From: Phaeobacter sp. A36a-5a | GTDB lineage: Bacteria; Pseudomonadota; Alphaproteobacteria; Rhodobacterales; Rhodobacteraceae | DNA: 64,000 bases | NCBI RefSeq assembly: GCF_037911135.1 | Contig: NZ_JBBLYU010000001.1 | Coordinates: 620,001 to 684,000, forward strand | Direction: 5' to 3' | In this document: positions 17,600 through 25,665 of the stretch, in pieces | How positions within the stretch are numbered: the stretch's first letter is position 1 | How the letters are laid out: each line of letters begins with the position of its first letter | The notes under the pieces: generated by a model | The model's input: the letters and a program-made list of their open reading frames with translations, nothing else | Told to the model about the DNA's origin: nothing | The model's database searches: none | Made by a program: the position numbers and the translations under genes

Positions 17600-18420
17600 C
17601 AGGCGGCAGCCTCATATTGGGCGACTTTCCAGAACAGCCGGTCAAAATTCGCCTGCGTCTGCGCGGCAAAATCGGCGTAATCCACACCAAACACCTCGGC
17701 ACCCACGCGGGCGGTATGGGCGGTATAGGCCGGCTCATTGCGTTTGCCGCGATAGGGTGGCGGCGCCAGATAGGGCGCGTCGGTTTCCACCAGAATACGC
17801 TCCAGCGGGGCGGCGGCAAAAATATCGCGCAGCTCCTGGCTCTTGGGGAAGGCGGCGATGCCCGACATCGACAGGTAGAACCCCAGATCCAGCGCCGCCC
17901 GTGCCAGTTCGGGCGAGGAGGAGAAACAGTGCATGACGCAGCTATAGGCGCCCTTGGCCATCTCATCGCGCAGGATCATCGCCATATCATCATCCGCCGC
18001 GCGGGCGTGGATGATCAGCGGCAGGCCGGTTTCCCGCGCTGCCGTGATATGGGTCCTGAGCGAGGTCTTCTGCACCTCCGCACTCTCAGCGGTATAGTGA
18101 TAGTCCAGCCCGGTCTCGCCGATGCCGACAAACTTGGGATGCTGGGCCAGCGTCACCAGCTCATCAACCGACACCAGCGGCTCATCCGCGGCGCTCATCG
18201 GGTGGGTGCCGGCGGCATAGAACACCGGCGCATGCGCTTCGGCGATGGCGCGCACGGTGGGTTCATTGCGCAGCTTGGTGCAGATAGTGACCATCCGGGT
18301 GACACCGGCCTCTGCCGCGCGCGTGATCAGCGCGTCCAGCTCGCCCTCGAAATCGGGGAAATCCAGATGGCAATGGCTGTCCGTGATGGACGGGGGCATG
18401 GGGGAAAGGCTCTCGGTCAT
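17599..18420 (-). CDS. tatD: TatD-family metal-dependent DNase/hydrolase
   Basis: A 273-residue TIM-barrel hydrolase. Metal ligands H16 and H18 lie in DSHCHLDF, followed by the GIGETGLDYHY strand with its catalytic glutamate, IIHARAADD, and MHCFSSSPE. TatD/YcfH proteins act as Mg2+-dependent exonucleases in DNA repair and turnover. It lies directly after holB, as in many proteobacteria, and overlaps the next gene by one base. Confidence 0.9.
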   Translation of the reverse strand: MTESLSPMPPSITDSHCHLDFPDFEGELDALITRAAEAGVTRMVTICTKLRNEPTVRAIAEAHAPVFYAAGTHPMSAADEPLVSVDELVTLAQHPKFVGIGETGLDYHYTAESAEVQKTSLRTHITAARETGLPLIIHARAADDDMAMILRDEMAKGAYSCVMHCFSSSPELARAALDLGFYLSMSGIAAFPKSQELRDIFAAAPLERILVETDAPYLAPPPYRGKRNEPAYTAHTARVGAEVFGVDYADFAAQTQANFDRLFWKVAQYEAAA

Positions 18421-18464
18421 CTGTGCTCTCTGTCGCGTCCTGCGGGGCGGTCCGGTCGCCCGGA

Positions 18465-19586
18465 TCAGCGCGCCGCAGTGTCCTGCATCTTGAAAACCGT
18501 ATCTAGAACAAGTGCTGCGGGGTCAAGGTTCACCGCCTGACCGTGGCGCATCCGGGCTGTCACCTGCGCTGCCAGATCCGCCCAGGCCCGCGCCTTCTGC
18601 GGTGTTGGTGAAAGCCGCGACAGCACCGCGGCCTCCTGCGGGGCGGCCTCCGGCTGCGGTGCCATTCCGGTGGCCCCGGTGCGCGCCAGCCGCGCCAGCG
18701 CGGTGTCGATCAGTGTCAGCAGCAGCTCGAATTTGTCGGCCGCACCGCGCGCTGCGGCCTGTTCCGCCAGCGCCATGGCGCGCTGCCGATCCAGCCGGGG
18801 CATACTGTCCAGCAGCCGCACCACATCGCTATAGGCCTGTAGGCCGCCAAGGTTCAGCAGCCGCAGCGCCGCCCCGACAGAGCCATTGGCCAATGCGGCC
18901 AGATGATCGGCCTGACCGGGCAGCTCGGCCCCCGCCTGATTGAGCGCAGCCAGCATATCCTCAGGCCCCAGCGGCGAGAGCCGCAGCAGGCGACAGCGCG
19001 ACCGGATCGTCGGCAACAGCCGCGAGGGCTGATGCGACACCAGCAAGAGCGTCGTGCGGGCAGGCGGCTCCTCCAGCATCTTCAGCAGCGCGTTGGCGGC
19101 ACTGGTGTTCATCTCGTCGGCGGCATCGACAATCACCACCCGGCGCCCGCCGTCAGTTGCCGACAGGCCAAAGAACTTGTTCAGTGCGCGGATGTCATCG
19201 ACCACGATCTGATCGCGCAGCTTTCCCTTGTCGTTGATGCTGCGGGTGATCGAGGCCAGCCCCGGCTCCGCCAGCGCCTGAATACGGTGCTTCACCGGGT
19301 GGTCCGCGCCAATCTCCAGCGAGGTGGCAGGCGGCGGCGCGCCAAACAGACCGGCATCCTCCGCCGGGGGCTGCGCCAGCAGAAAGGCCGCGATCCGCCA
19401 GGCCAGCGTCGCCTTGCCCACACCCTGCGGTCCGGTCACGAGCCAGCCGTGATGCAGCCGGTCCGAATTGAAGGCGGTCAGGAAATCCTGCTCTGCCTGA
19501 TCCTGTCCGAACAGTTGAACCGTCTCGCGCGGGTGCGGCGCGCCAAGGGTCTGATCCGCGCGCAGGGGGGCGTCATCCTTGCTCAT
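18465..19586 (-). CDS. holB: DNA polymerase III subunit delta'
   Basis: A 373-residue clamp-loader subunit. The AAA+ P-loop GPQGVGKAT is at residues 52-60, with VVIVDAADEMNTSAANALLKMLEEPP downstream, which is the Walker B/sensor region of the delta'/gamma family. It acts in the cytoplasm with DnaX and HolA to load the beta clamp. Its start overlaps the tmk stop as ATGA, so translation is coupled. Roughly the last 100 residues (helical) match the collar domain in position only. Confidence 0.9.
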   Translation of the reverse strand: MSKDDAPLRADQTLGAPHPRETVQLFGQDQAEQDFLTAFNSDRLHHGWLVTGPQGVGKATLAWRIAAFLLAQPPAEDAGLFGAPPPATSLEIGADHPVKHRIQALAEPGLASITRSINDKGKLRDQIVVDDIRALNKFFGLSATDGGRRVVIVDAADEMNTSAANALLKMLEEPPARTTLLLVSHQPSRLLPTIRSRCRLLRLSPLGPEDMLAALNQAGAELPGQADHLAALANGSVGAALRLLNLGGLQAYSDVVRLLDSMPRLDRQRAMALAEQAAARGAADKFELLLTLIDTALARLARTGATGMAPQPEAAPQEAAVLSRLSPTPQKARAWADLAAQVTARMRHGQAVNLDPAALVLDTVFKMQDTAAR

Positions 19587-20287
19587 CTCGCCGCGCCATT
19601 CTCTGCGGCGGCTGAGGTCACGCCGGGCAGCGACGGGGTGACGGTCGCCAGGACATCCTCGGCCACCAGCTCAATCGGGCGGTCCCCGTCAATGACGCGA
19701 AACCGGTCGGCAAACTCCTCCGCCAGCGCCAGAAACCCTGCGCGCATCTGCTGTTGCAGATCCAGACCGAAATCCTCGAACCGCTCCTCGCTGCCCTGAC
19801 GCCCTTTGGCGCGGGCCAGCCCCTTGGCCGGATCCATGTCGATCAGCACGGTCAGATCCGGTTCCTGCCCGATCATCAGCGCGTGCAGCTGGTCGACGCT
19901 GGCGCGCAGATCGCCGCGCGACAGCCCCTGATACATCCGGGTGCTATCGGCAAAGCGGTCGCAGACCACGACCTTGCCTGCCGCCAGCGCAGGCAGGATC
20001 CGCCGTTCCATATGGTCGCGCCGTGCCGCCGTGAACAACAGCAGCTCGGTCTCCGCAGACCAGCGGTCAGGATCCCCCTCCAGCACCAGACGGCGGATTT
20101 CCTCGGCGCCATCGGAGCCTCCCGGCTCACGGGTCAGCACCACCTCATGGCCACGCGCCTCAAGCGCCTCGGCCAGCAGCCGACATTGTGTCGATTTGCC
20201 GGACCCGTCGATGCCCTCAAAGGTCACGAACAGGCCGGGGTAAGCAGAGGCACCGCCGGAGCCAGCGGCAGGTTTGGCTGCTGTCAC
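19583..20287 (-). CDS. tmk: Thymidylate kinase
   Basis: A 234-residue dTMP kinase. P-loop FEGIDGSGKST lies at residues 23-33, TREPGG is the conserved arginine loop, and DRFADS follows, all typical of Tmk. It makes dTDP for DNA synthesis. Translation starts at GTG, overlapping the stop of the carboxypeptidase gene (GTGA). About 18 N-terminal residues precede the conserved start, a small extension over the E. coli enzyme. Confidence 0.93.
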   Translation of the reverse strand: MTAAKPAAGSGGASAYPGLFVTFEGIDGSGKSTQCRLLAEALEARGHEVVLTREPGGSDGAEEIRRLVLEGDPDRWSAETELLLFTAARRDHMERRILPALAAGKVVVCDRFADSTRMYQGLSRGDLRASVDQLHALMIGQEPDLTVLIDMDPAKGLARAKGRQGSEERFEDFGLDLQQQMRAGFLALAEEFADRFRVIDGDRPIELVAEDVLATVTPSLPGVTSAAAENGAAR

Positions 20288-21474
20288 TGGCTGACCTCGG
20301 GACCGCTGAGGAAGCGTTTCACCAGCACCTGGGCTGCGGTTTTCACCCGCACCGGAAAGCCGCCGGTCGGAATGTCCTTCTCCGCCACCAGCGGCAGGCG
20401 CACCTCGGGCAGCTCATCCGGTTGCAGCACCAGCTCGGCCAGTTTCTGGCCCTTTTCGATGGGGGCATCAATCGGCCCGGTATAGACCACCTCGCCGGTG
20501 ATTTCGCGGCCCGCAAGCGCAGGCAACAACACATTCAGATCCTCGGCAGGCACCAGCCCTACGGTTGTCTCTGCCCCGCGCCAGACCTCGGCTTCTGCGA
20601 CCGGAACACCCGCTTTAGCCACCGTTTTTTTGGCAAATTGGCGAAACGACCAGTTAACGATGGCCTCGGCCTCCTCTGCGCGGGCGGTGGTGCTGTCCAG
20701 ACCGGTGATCACAAAAATCACCCGTCGGTCACCCTGTGCCGCGGAGCCCACCAGCCCATATCCCGCCTCGGATGTGTGACCGGTCTTCAGACCATCCGCG
20801 CCAATGCCCAGACCCAGCAGCGGGTTGCGGTTGCGCACATTGGAGGGCGCGCGGCCATCAAATTCAAACTCCCGCTCGGCAAACAGCGGATAATACTGGG
20901 GGAAATCCTCGATCAGCTTTTCCGCCAGAATCGCCAGATCCTGCACCGACATCCGGTGCCCGGCGGCGGGCCAGCCGTTGGAATTGGCAAAGGTGGAATT
21001 CTCCATCCCCATTTCCTGCGCCCGCTTGGTCATGTAGCGGGCAAACCCCGCCTCGGTGCCATCCGGGCTCAGCGCTTCGGCCAGCACCACACAGGCATCA
21101 TTGCCTGACAGCACGATGATCCCGCGCAACAGATCCTCCACCCGGACCCGGTCCTGGGTGTTGAGGAACATGGTCGAGCCCTTGTAGCTCATCGCGTGTT
21201 CACTGACCGGCAGGCGCTCATCCAGCGTCAGGCGGCCATCGCGGATCGCCTCAAACGCCACATAGAGCGTCATCAGCTTCGACATCGACGCAGGCGGCAG
21301 CGCCAGATCGGCGTTCTTGGCCAGCAGCACCGTGTCGGTCTCCTGATCCAGCACATAGGCGGCGCGGGCGCGGGTATCAAAAGCCGCCGCCGACAGCGCC
21401 GAGAGGCTGACCAGAAGGCCAGCCGCACAGGTCAGTTTCAAGGCAGAGCGAAACGGGGAGGGAAGAAAGGTCAT
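20284..21474 (-). CDS. Serine-type D-Ala-D-Ala carboxypeptidase (PBP5/6 family)
   Basis: A 396-residue penicillin-binding protein of the DacA/DacC class that trims peptidoglycan pentapeptides in the periplasm. Active-site motifs are SMSK (S63 nucleophile, K66), SGN (123-125) and KTG (230-232). An N-terminal signal sequence ends near SAAA (residues about 28-31). A C-terminal PBP5 domain and a terminal amphipathic segment (VLVKRFL) suggest peripheral membrane attachment. I start at 21474 so that the signal peptide is intact; the ATG at 21549 lies inside the upstream gene. Confidence 0.9.
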   Translation of the reverse strand: MTFLPSPFRSALKLTCAAGLLVSLSALSAAAFDTRARAAYVLDQETDTVLLAKNADLALPPASMSKLMTLYVAFEAIRDGRLTLDERLPVSEHAMSYKGSTMFLNTQDRVRVEDLLRGIIVLSGNDACVVLAEALSPDGTEAGFARYMTKRAQEMGMENSTFANSNGWPAAGHRMSVQDLAILAEKLIEDFPQYYPLFAEREFEFDGRAPSNVRNRNPLLGLGIGADGLKTGHTSEAGYGLVGSAAQGDRRVIFVITGLDSTTARAEEAEAIVNWSFRQFAKKTVAKAGVPVAEAEVWRGAETTVGLVPAEDLNVLLPALAGREITGEVVYTGPIDAPIEKGQKLAELVLQPDELPEVRLPLVAEKDIPTGGFPVRVKTAAQVLVKRFLSGPEVSQ

Positions 21475-21526
21475 GACAGGGTCGTCTTTCCGATTGGTCA
21501 GGTCAGGCAGCGCCGCACAGGCAGGG

Positions 21527-22456
21527 TCAATTGGTGACCGCATAGGCATCGGAGAAGCCGACGTCCTTTACGCTCTTCAGCAGCTGACTGCGTTCTGATT
21601 TCGATTGAGCCGGACCCACAAGCACCCTCCAGAACGGCTTGCCGTTGCTGGATTGGGCCAGGACAGAGGGCACAAGTCCGGCGTTGCGCATCTGATCGGC
21701 GGTGCGTTTGGCATTGGCCTCAACGCTGAAGATGCCGATCTGGATATAGGGTTTGCTCAGCGATGAGCTGGTCGCCGCCACCTTGGCTGTCGCAGCGGGT
21801 GCTGCGCTCACGGCGGCGGGCGCCGGGGCAATGGCGGTGGGGGCTGCGGCATCAATCGCAGCGGCTGCATCGGCAATCGGATCAAGCGGCTGGATGTCGA
21901 TGTCAGCGGCATCGCTGATTGCGATATCCGCGTCATCCAGCAGCTCCGGCGCAGGTTGATCCGGGTCGGCCACAGCTTCGCGGCGCAGGGCGGTCACATT
22001 CAGCTCAACCGGCGCGCCCGCCAGCATGCCAAGCGCCTCGGCGGCATCTGAGGAGACCTGCAACCGGGGGCCGGGGATCTCCCGCTCGCGCCGGAACAGC
22101 GCTCCGATCACAAATTTGCCATTGGCCTGATTGCGGATGATCACCTGTTCGGGATCCTCGGCATCCGGATGCGCCACCCAGACCCCGCCCAGCGACGGGC
22201 GACCATCCCAGAGACCCGCTTCGGTCACCTGGAACACTTCCGGCGCCTCGACCTCTCGTTCCACCAGCCGGGTGCTGCTTGAGGGCGTGACGGCGCCCGT
22301 GTCCTGCGCCTTTGGTTTCAGAAAGGCCAGCCCGGGGCCGTCCTCGCAGGCACCAAGGATCATAAGCCCGGCCAATGCCGCAGCCAGCCGCGCCCCGCGA
22401 CGCGGCGCACCGAGGCGTCGCGCGCTGTGTTTCCGTGTCGACATAGCGTGAACCAT
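21527..22456 (-). CDS. SPOR-domain lipoprotein
   Basis: A 309-residue envelope protein. A basic leader and hydrophobic stretch end in the lipobox LGAC with C37 as the lipidation site. A long Ala/Pro/Asp-rich middle follows, and the last 75 residues form a SPOR domain (KPYIQIGIFSVEANAKRTADQM, then PFWRVLVGP). SPOR domains bind denuded glycan strands at the division septum. I chose the ATG at 22456, preceded by AAGGAAG; an alternative is 22444. It heads the operon with the carboxypeptidase, tmk and holB, linking it to cell wall work. No RlpA barrel is evident. Confidence 0.85.
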   Translation of the reverse strand: MVHAMSTRKHSARRLGAPRRGARLAAALAGLMILGACEDGPGLAFLKPKAQDTGAVTPSSSTRLVEREVEAPEVFQVTEAGLWDGRPSLGGVWVAHPDAEDPEQVIIRNQANGKFVIGALFRREREIPGPRLQVSSDAAEALGMLAGAPVELNVTALRREAVADPDQPAPELLDDADIAISDAADIDIQPLDPIADAAAAIDAAAPTAIAPAPAAVSAAPAATAKVAATSSSLSKPYIQIGIFSVEANAKRTADQMRNAGLVPSVLAQSSNGKPFWRVLVGPAQSKSERSQLLKSVKDVGFSDAYAVTN

Positions 22457-22789
22457 GTGTGCTTCCTTGCCTGTATCTGACGGCGTCCCGCGCCCGGTCT
22501 TGTGCTCAGCCATATGACCAGTCACCCACCCCGAGCCGGTTGCTCCGGCGTCAGCTGTTCCTGTACCGGTTGTTCCGGCGCCCTTATGCTGGGCGCAGCA
22601 TAGCCGTCAGGCAATCGCATGGAAACCCTGCCGCCGCCTGCTCGGCAAGATTTCGAAGATCGCGGATCCGCCCGCCCTCCACATCCCCGCAGGGGGCCAA
22701 CTGCGGCTGAGCACGGCGCTGCAGAAATGCCGCCCGCTGCAATTCCCTCTTGCCAGAACGGCAACCAGCGCCTAAACCCTGCGCCGACC
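22457..22789. other. Gene-free stretch before tRNA-Ser with short repeats
   Basis: No coding sequence is convincing here. It contains a direct repeat, CCGGTTGCTCCGGCG (22536-22550) and CCGGTTGTTCCGGCG (22566-22580), with one mismatch and a 30-bp period, and a hairpin TATGCTG-GGCG-CAGCATA (22585-22602). The minus-strand promoter of the SPOR operon and the plus-strand promoter of the tRNA should lie here, but neither is clear. Confidence 0.5.
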
Positions 22790-22879
22790 GGGGAGGTGGC
22801 AGAGTGGTCGAATGCGGCGGTCTTGAAAACCGTTGAACGTGAGAGCGTTCCCAGGGTTCGAATCCCTGTCTCCCCGCCA
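22790..22879 (+). tRNA. tRNA-Ser (anticodon UGA)
   Basis: The 90-base sequence folds as a class II tRNA. The acceptor stem GGGGAGG pairs with TCTCCCC (one G-U), the discriminator is G22876 and CCA is encoded at 22877-22879. The anticodon loop CTTGAAA has TGA at 22824-22826. A long variable arm (GAACGTGAGAGCGTTC) and the T-loop GGTTCGAATCC confirm the serine class. It reads UCA and, by wobble, other UCN codons. Confidence 0.97.
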
Positions 22880-22954
22880 CTCCAGCCGCCCTAAGCTCAA
22901 GCGCATGGCCATAGGCATAGCCGAGCGCGAGACCGGACATCTGCGCAGCTGTTG

Positions 22955-23722
22955 TCAGCTGCGCCGCAGCAGGTAGATATCCATGATCCAGCCGTGATCC
23001 GCACGCGCCTTGGCACGGGTCTCGATGATCTGATCGGTGACCTCGGCCAGCGGACCCGAGATCGAAATCTCATTCGCCATGCCGGCATAGGCCGTCCACC
23101 AGATGTCGATGCCATCAGCCTCAAGAGACTGGAACGAACAGGCGCCATCCAGCATCACAACCACGGTATCCGCAGTGGCAGGCCAGCCGGCATCGCGCAG
23201 CTGTCGTCCGGTGGTGATGGTGAATGGGCCGTTGATCGTATTGATCGGGATCGCATGGGCCGCCGTCAGCGCCTGAATGGAGGTGATGCCGGGAATGACG
23301 CGCAGGGCAATCTCGGCCCGTGTTTTCAGCCGGTCCGCAATCCGCATCGTACTGTCATAGAGCGACGGATCCCCCCAGACCAGAAACCCGACCGCGCCGC
23401 CCTCGGGCAGGTGGCTGGTGATGGTCTGCCACCAGATCTCGGCAATGGCGTCGTGCCAGTCATCCACCCGTTGGCGGTAATCCTGTGTCGCCTCATCGCG
23501 CACCGGCAGGTCGAATTCCACGATACGGGGGCCATCGCCCTGCTGTCCGCGACTGCGGATCGCCTCGGCGCAGATCGCCTGTCGCAGTCCCGCCAGATCA
23601 TCTTTGCCAGCCCCTTTGTTGGGGATCAGGATCAGATCCTGCGCGTTCAGTGCCTCAACGGCCTGCAGGGTCAGATGCTGCGGGTTGCCGGTGCCAATGC
23701 CGATCAGGGTGAGGTCAATCAT
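22955..23722 (-). CDS. cobF: Precorrin-6A synthase (deacetylating), C1-methyltransferase
   Basis: A 255-residue SAM-dependent tetrapyrrole methylase. It begins IDLTLIGIGTGNPQHLTLQAVEAL, and GFLVWGDPSLYDSTMR and VIPGITSIQALTA are the conserved SAM-site stretches. CobF methylates precorrin-5 at C1 and removes the acetyl group, a step specific to the aerobic pathway. It is downstream of the CbiM-like gene on the same strand, with a hairpin between them that could reduce its expression. Confidence 0.92.
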   Translation of the reverse strand: MIDLTLIGIGTGNPQHLTLQAVEALNAQDLILIPNKGAGKDDLAGLRQAICAEAIRSRGQQGDGPRIVEFDLPVRDEATQDYRQRVDDWHDAIAEIWWQTITSHLPEGGAVGFLVWGDPSLYDSTMRIADRLKTRAEIALRVIPGITSIQALTAAHAIPINTINGPFTITTGRQLRDAGWPATADTVVVMLDGACSFQSLEADGIDIWWTAYAGMANEISISGPLAEVTDQIIETRAKARADHGWIMDIYLLRRS

Positions 23723-23740
23723 TGCGGGGCCTTTCAGACG

Positions 23741-23768
23741 AAAACACGGCCCCGAAGGCGGGGCCGTG
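23741..23768 (-). terminator. Hairpin terminator or attenuator between the CbiM-like gene and cobF
   Basis: CACGGCCCC (23745-23753) pairs with GGGGCCGTG (23760-23768) as a perfect 9-bp stem with a six-base loop. On the minus strand the stem is followed by TTTTCG. This fits a Rho-independent terminator after the transporter gene; partial read-through would be needed unless cobF has its own promoter. Confidence 0.7.
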
Positions 23769-23791
23769 CCGGTTCACTCATGTGCCAAGGA

Positions 23792-24469
23792 TCAGGCGTT
23801 GTTGTAAAGACGCGGCGTGACCAGCGCGCTGCCATTGAGGCCACGCGTCGCCTTTGCCGCCGCCAGAACGGCCAGATCGGCAATCGGCTCGATCAGGATG
23901 ACCAGCATATAGGCGCCGCCAAAGCTCAGCACCGAGGTCACGGTCGCGCTGCCAAATCCCTGACCGTAGAAGGCCCAGAACGCCACCCAGGCCACCACGC
24001 CGCCCTGATAGGCGGTGCTCAATGCCAGCGCTTGGCTGTATTTCAGGTCGATATAGGCGGTGCCCGGCGCGATGATGCGGCTGGCCAGCGCTTGCAGCGC
24101 AAACAGTGGCACCAAGAGCGTGGTCAGGTTGATGAAGTACATCGGCAGATCAAACGGCGCAAAGAACACGCCCTGGATCAGCAGACCCATCGCCAGACCA
24201 AAGGCCGCAGGCGCGGACCCAAGGATCAGGAACAGGGTCGAGCCGAGAATGAAATGCACCTCGGAGACGCCCACCGGGAAATGCGGCAGCACTTCAAAGA
24301 ACACCAGCACACCCACGGTCGCGATCATCGCGCGCAGCGCGTAGGAGGCGATATTGGTCCTCTTCAGATCCACAAAGGTCTCTTTTGCAGCATAGGTCGC
24401 GGCACCGGCTGCGGTGGCATAGGACAAGCCAATTTTGGTGGCATCAACGATGCCCGGTTCGATATGCAT
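23792..24469 (-). CDS. CbiM-like energy-coupling factor transporter permease (cobalt or corrinoid related)
   Basis: A 225-residue protein with about six transmembrane helices. The N-terminal MHIEPGIVDATKIGLSYATAAGA matches the CbiM/NikM metal-transporter family (PF01891), where Met1, His2 and nearby residues form the metal site. It is the first gene after a cobalamin riboswitch, so its expression should fall when B12 is plentiful, supporting a cobalt-uptake role. No cbiN, cbiQ or cbiO partner is present in this window, so partners must be elsewhere or it works alone. Confidence 0.75.
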   Translation of the reverse strand: MHIEPGIVDATKIGLSYATAAGAATYAAKETFVDLKRTNIASYALRAMIATVGVLVFFEVLPHFPVGVSEVHFILGSTLFLILGSAPAAFGLAMGLLIQGVFFAPFDLPMYFINLTTLLVPLFALQALASRIIAPGTAYIDLKYSQALALSTAYQGGVVAWVAFWAFYGQGFGSATVTSVLSFGGAYMLVILIEPIADLAVLAAAKATRGLNGSALVTPRLYNNA

Positions 24470-24504
24470 ATCTGTCTCCTCTCCGTCTCACCCGACGGGT
24501 TGAT

Positions 24505-24700
24505 TATGTGGTATGGCCGGTCTCCTGACTCGCGGGTCGCTGCTTGCTTTCCCCCTTCCCAGCCAGTTGGCCAGTGGGTGTTGGAAAGCTGCTCGCCGCT
24601 CACAGTCGCGGGGGCGGTTGAGGCTTCGGTGCCGCAATTGGGTCCACCGTTCCTCATTCCCGTTTCAGTCCTGACGCTTCGCGCCGTTGGACACCATATG
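24505..24700 (-). ncRNA. Cobalamin riboswitch upstream of the CbiM-like gene
   Basis: Read on the minus strand, the segment has the cobalamin element layout: a GGGAATGAGGAACGGTGG-type 5' core, CCCCCGCGACTGTGAGCGG in the middle, and the B12 box GAGTCAGGAGACCGGCCA near the 3' end (complement of 24514-24531). The box ends about 45 bases before the CbiM-like ATG, leaving room for an expression platform. Outer boundaries are approximate. The roughly 200 bases between it and the cobA stop hold no gene that I can see and probably include its promoter. Confidence 0.9.
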
Positions 24701-24900
24701 GCGCCTATGTGGCCCCTGCGCCCCGACTCGGTCAAGTTTGAATCCGGCCCCGGAGAAGGCGATTGCGACGCGCCCTTGGGTCAGCTGCGGCGAACACGCG
24801 AAAATGGAAATGCCCCACCCGCGAAACACGGGCAGGGTGTGGTGCTCTCAGAGCGGGATGACCTCTGGTCCGGGCGTAGGGACCGCGCGGTGACGGCGGG

Positions 24901-25665
24901 TCAGTGGTCGTCCTTGGCCTTCACGGCGGCATGGGCCGGATCCGCAGGCTGATCGGCAAGCGGGCCATAGAGGATCAGCACCGGCGCGGTGGTCTCCATC
25001 GCACGCAGCACCTCCGGCAGCTCGCCCACCGTGTGGCAATGCAGCTCCTGCTCCGGCGTCGACACCCCCAGTGCAATCAGCGCATGGGTCTGCGGGGGCA
25101 GCCCCGCCTCCAGCAGCTTTTCCGCCAGCGCAGCAAAGGTCCGCTTGCCCATATAGACCACGGTGGTCGCATCCGGGTCCGCCAGCGCGGCGAGGTTCAG
25201 CTGATCGGGCAGCCCACCGGTCACGTCATGGCCGGTGATGAACTGCAACCGCCGCGCCGTCAGCCGCCGGGTCAGCGGGATATTCGCCGCCGCCGCCGCT
25301 GCCGAGGCCGCGGTAACTCCGGGCACGATCTCGAACCCGATACCCGCCTGCCGCAGCGCGGTGATTTCTTCCTCCAGCCGGCCAAAGACACCGGAATCGC
25401 CCGATTTCAGCCGCACCACATGCAGCCCATTTTGGGCATAATCCACCAGAAGCTGGCTCACATGGTCCTGCTTGGGGGAGGGACGTCCGGCCCGTTTGCC
25501 CACGCCCACCAGATCCGCGTCGGCGCGGGCATGGGTCAGGATCGGCCCCGAGGACAGGTCGTCAAACAGCACCGCATCCGCAGCCTCCAGCCGCTTTACA
25601 GCCTTCACGGTCAAGAGCTCCGGGTCGCCCGGACCGGAGGAGACAAAGGAGACAAAACCGCTCAT
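24901..25665 (-). CDS. cobA: Uroporphyrinogen-III C-methyltransferase
   Basis: A 254-residue SUMT that makes precorrin-2 with two SAM methylations and commits uroporphyrinogen III to cobalamin or sirohaem. The N terminus VSFVSSGPGDPELLTVKAVKRL, then VRLKSGDSGVFGRLEEE, VPGVTAASAAAA and PLTRR are family hallmarks. There is no CysG-type oxidase domain. It overlaps cobB by ATGA and ends the cobL-E-M-B-A block. The C terminus is slightly extended and His/Lys/Asp-rich. Confidence 0.93.
   Translation of the reverse strand: MSGFVSFVSSGPGDPELLTVKAVKRLEAADAVLFDDLSSGPILTHARADADLVGVGKRAGRPSPKQDHVSQLLVDYAQNGLHVVRLKSGDSGVFGRLEEEITALRQAGIGFEIVPGVTAASAAAAAANIPLTRRLTARRLQFITGHDVTGGLPDQLNLAALADPDATTVVYMGKRTFAALAEKLLEAGLPPQTHALIALGVSTPEQELHCHTVGELPEVLRAMETTAPVLILYGPLADQPADPAHAAVKAKDDH

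Noticed and set aside
22536-22580. Two spaced direct repeats considered as a CRISPR start
   Set aside because: There are only two 15-base units, with a mismatch and a 15-base spacer, and no cas genes nearby.
22790-22879. tRNA-Ser as a possible integration site
   Set aside because: No integrase, direct repeat of the tRNA 3' end or mobile genes are present on either side in this window.
22952-24952. A 666-codon open plus-strand frame opposite cobF and the CbiM-like gene
   Set aside because: It spans two well-supported genes, a terminator and a riboswitch on the other strand, and has no recognisable domain; it is a side effect of high G+C.
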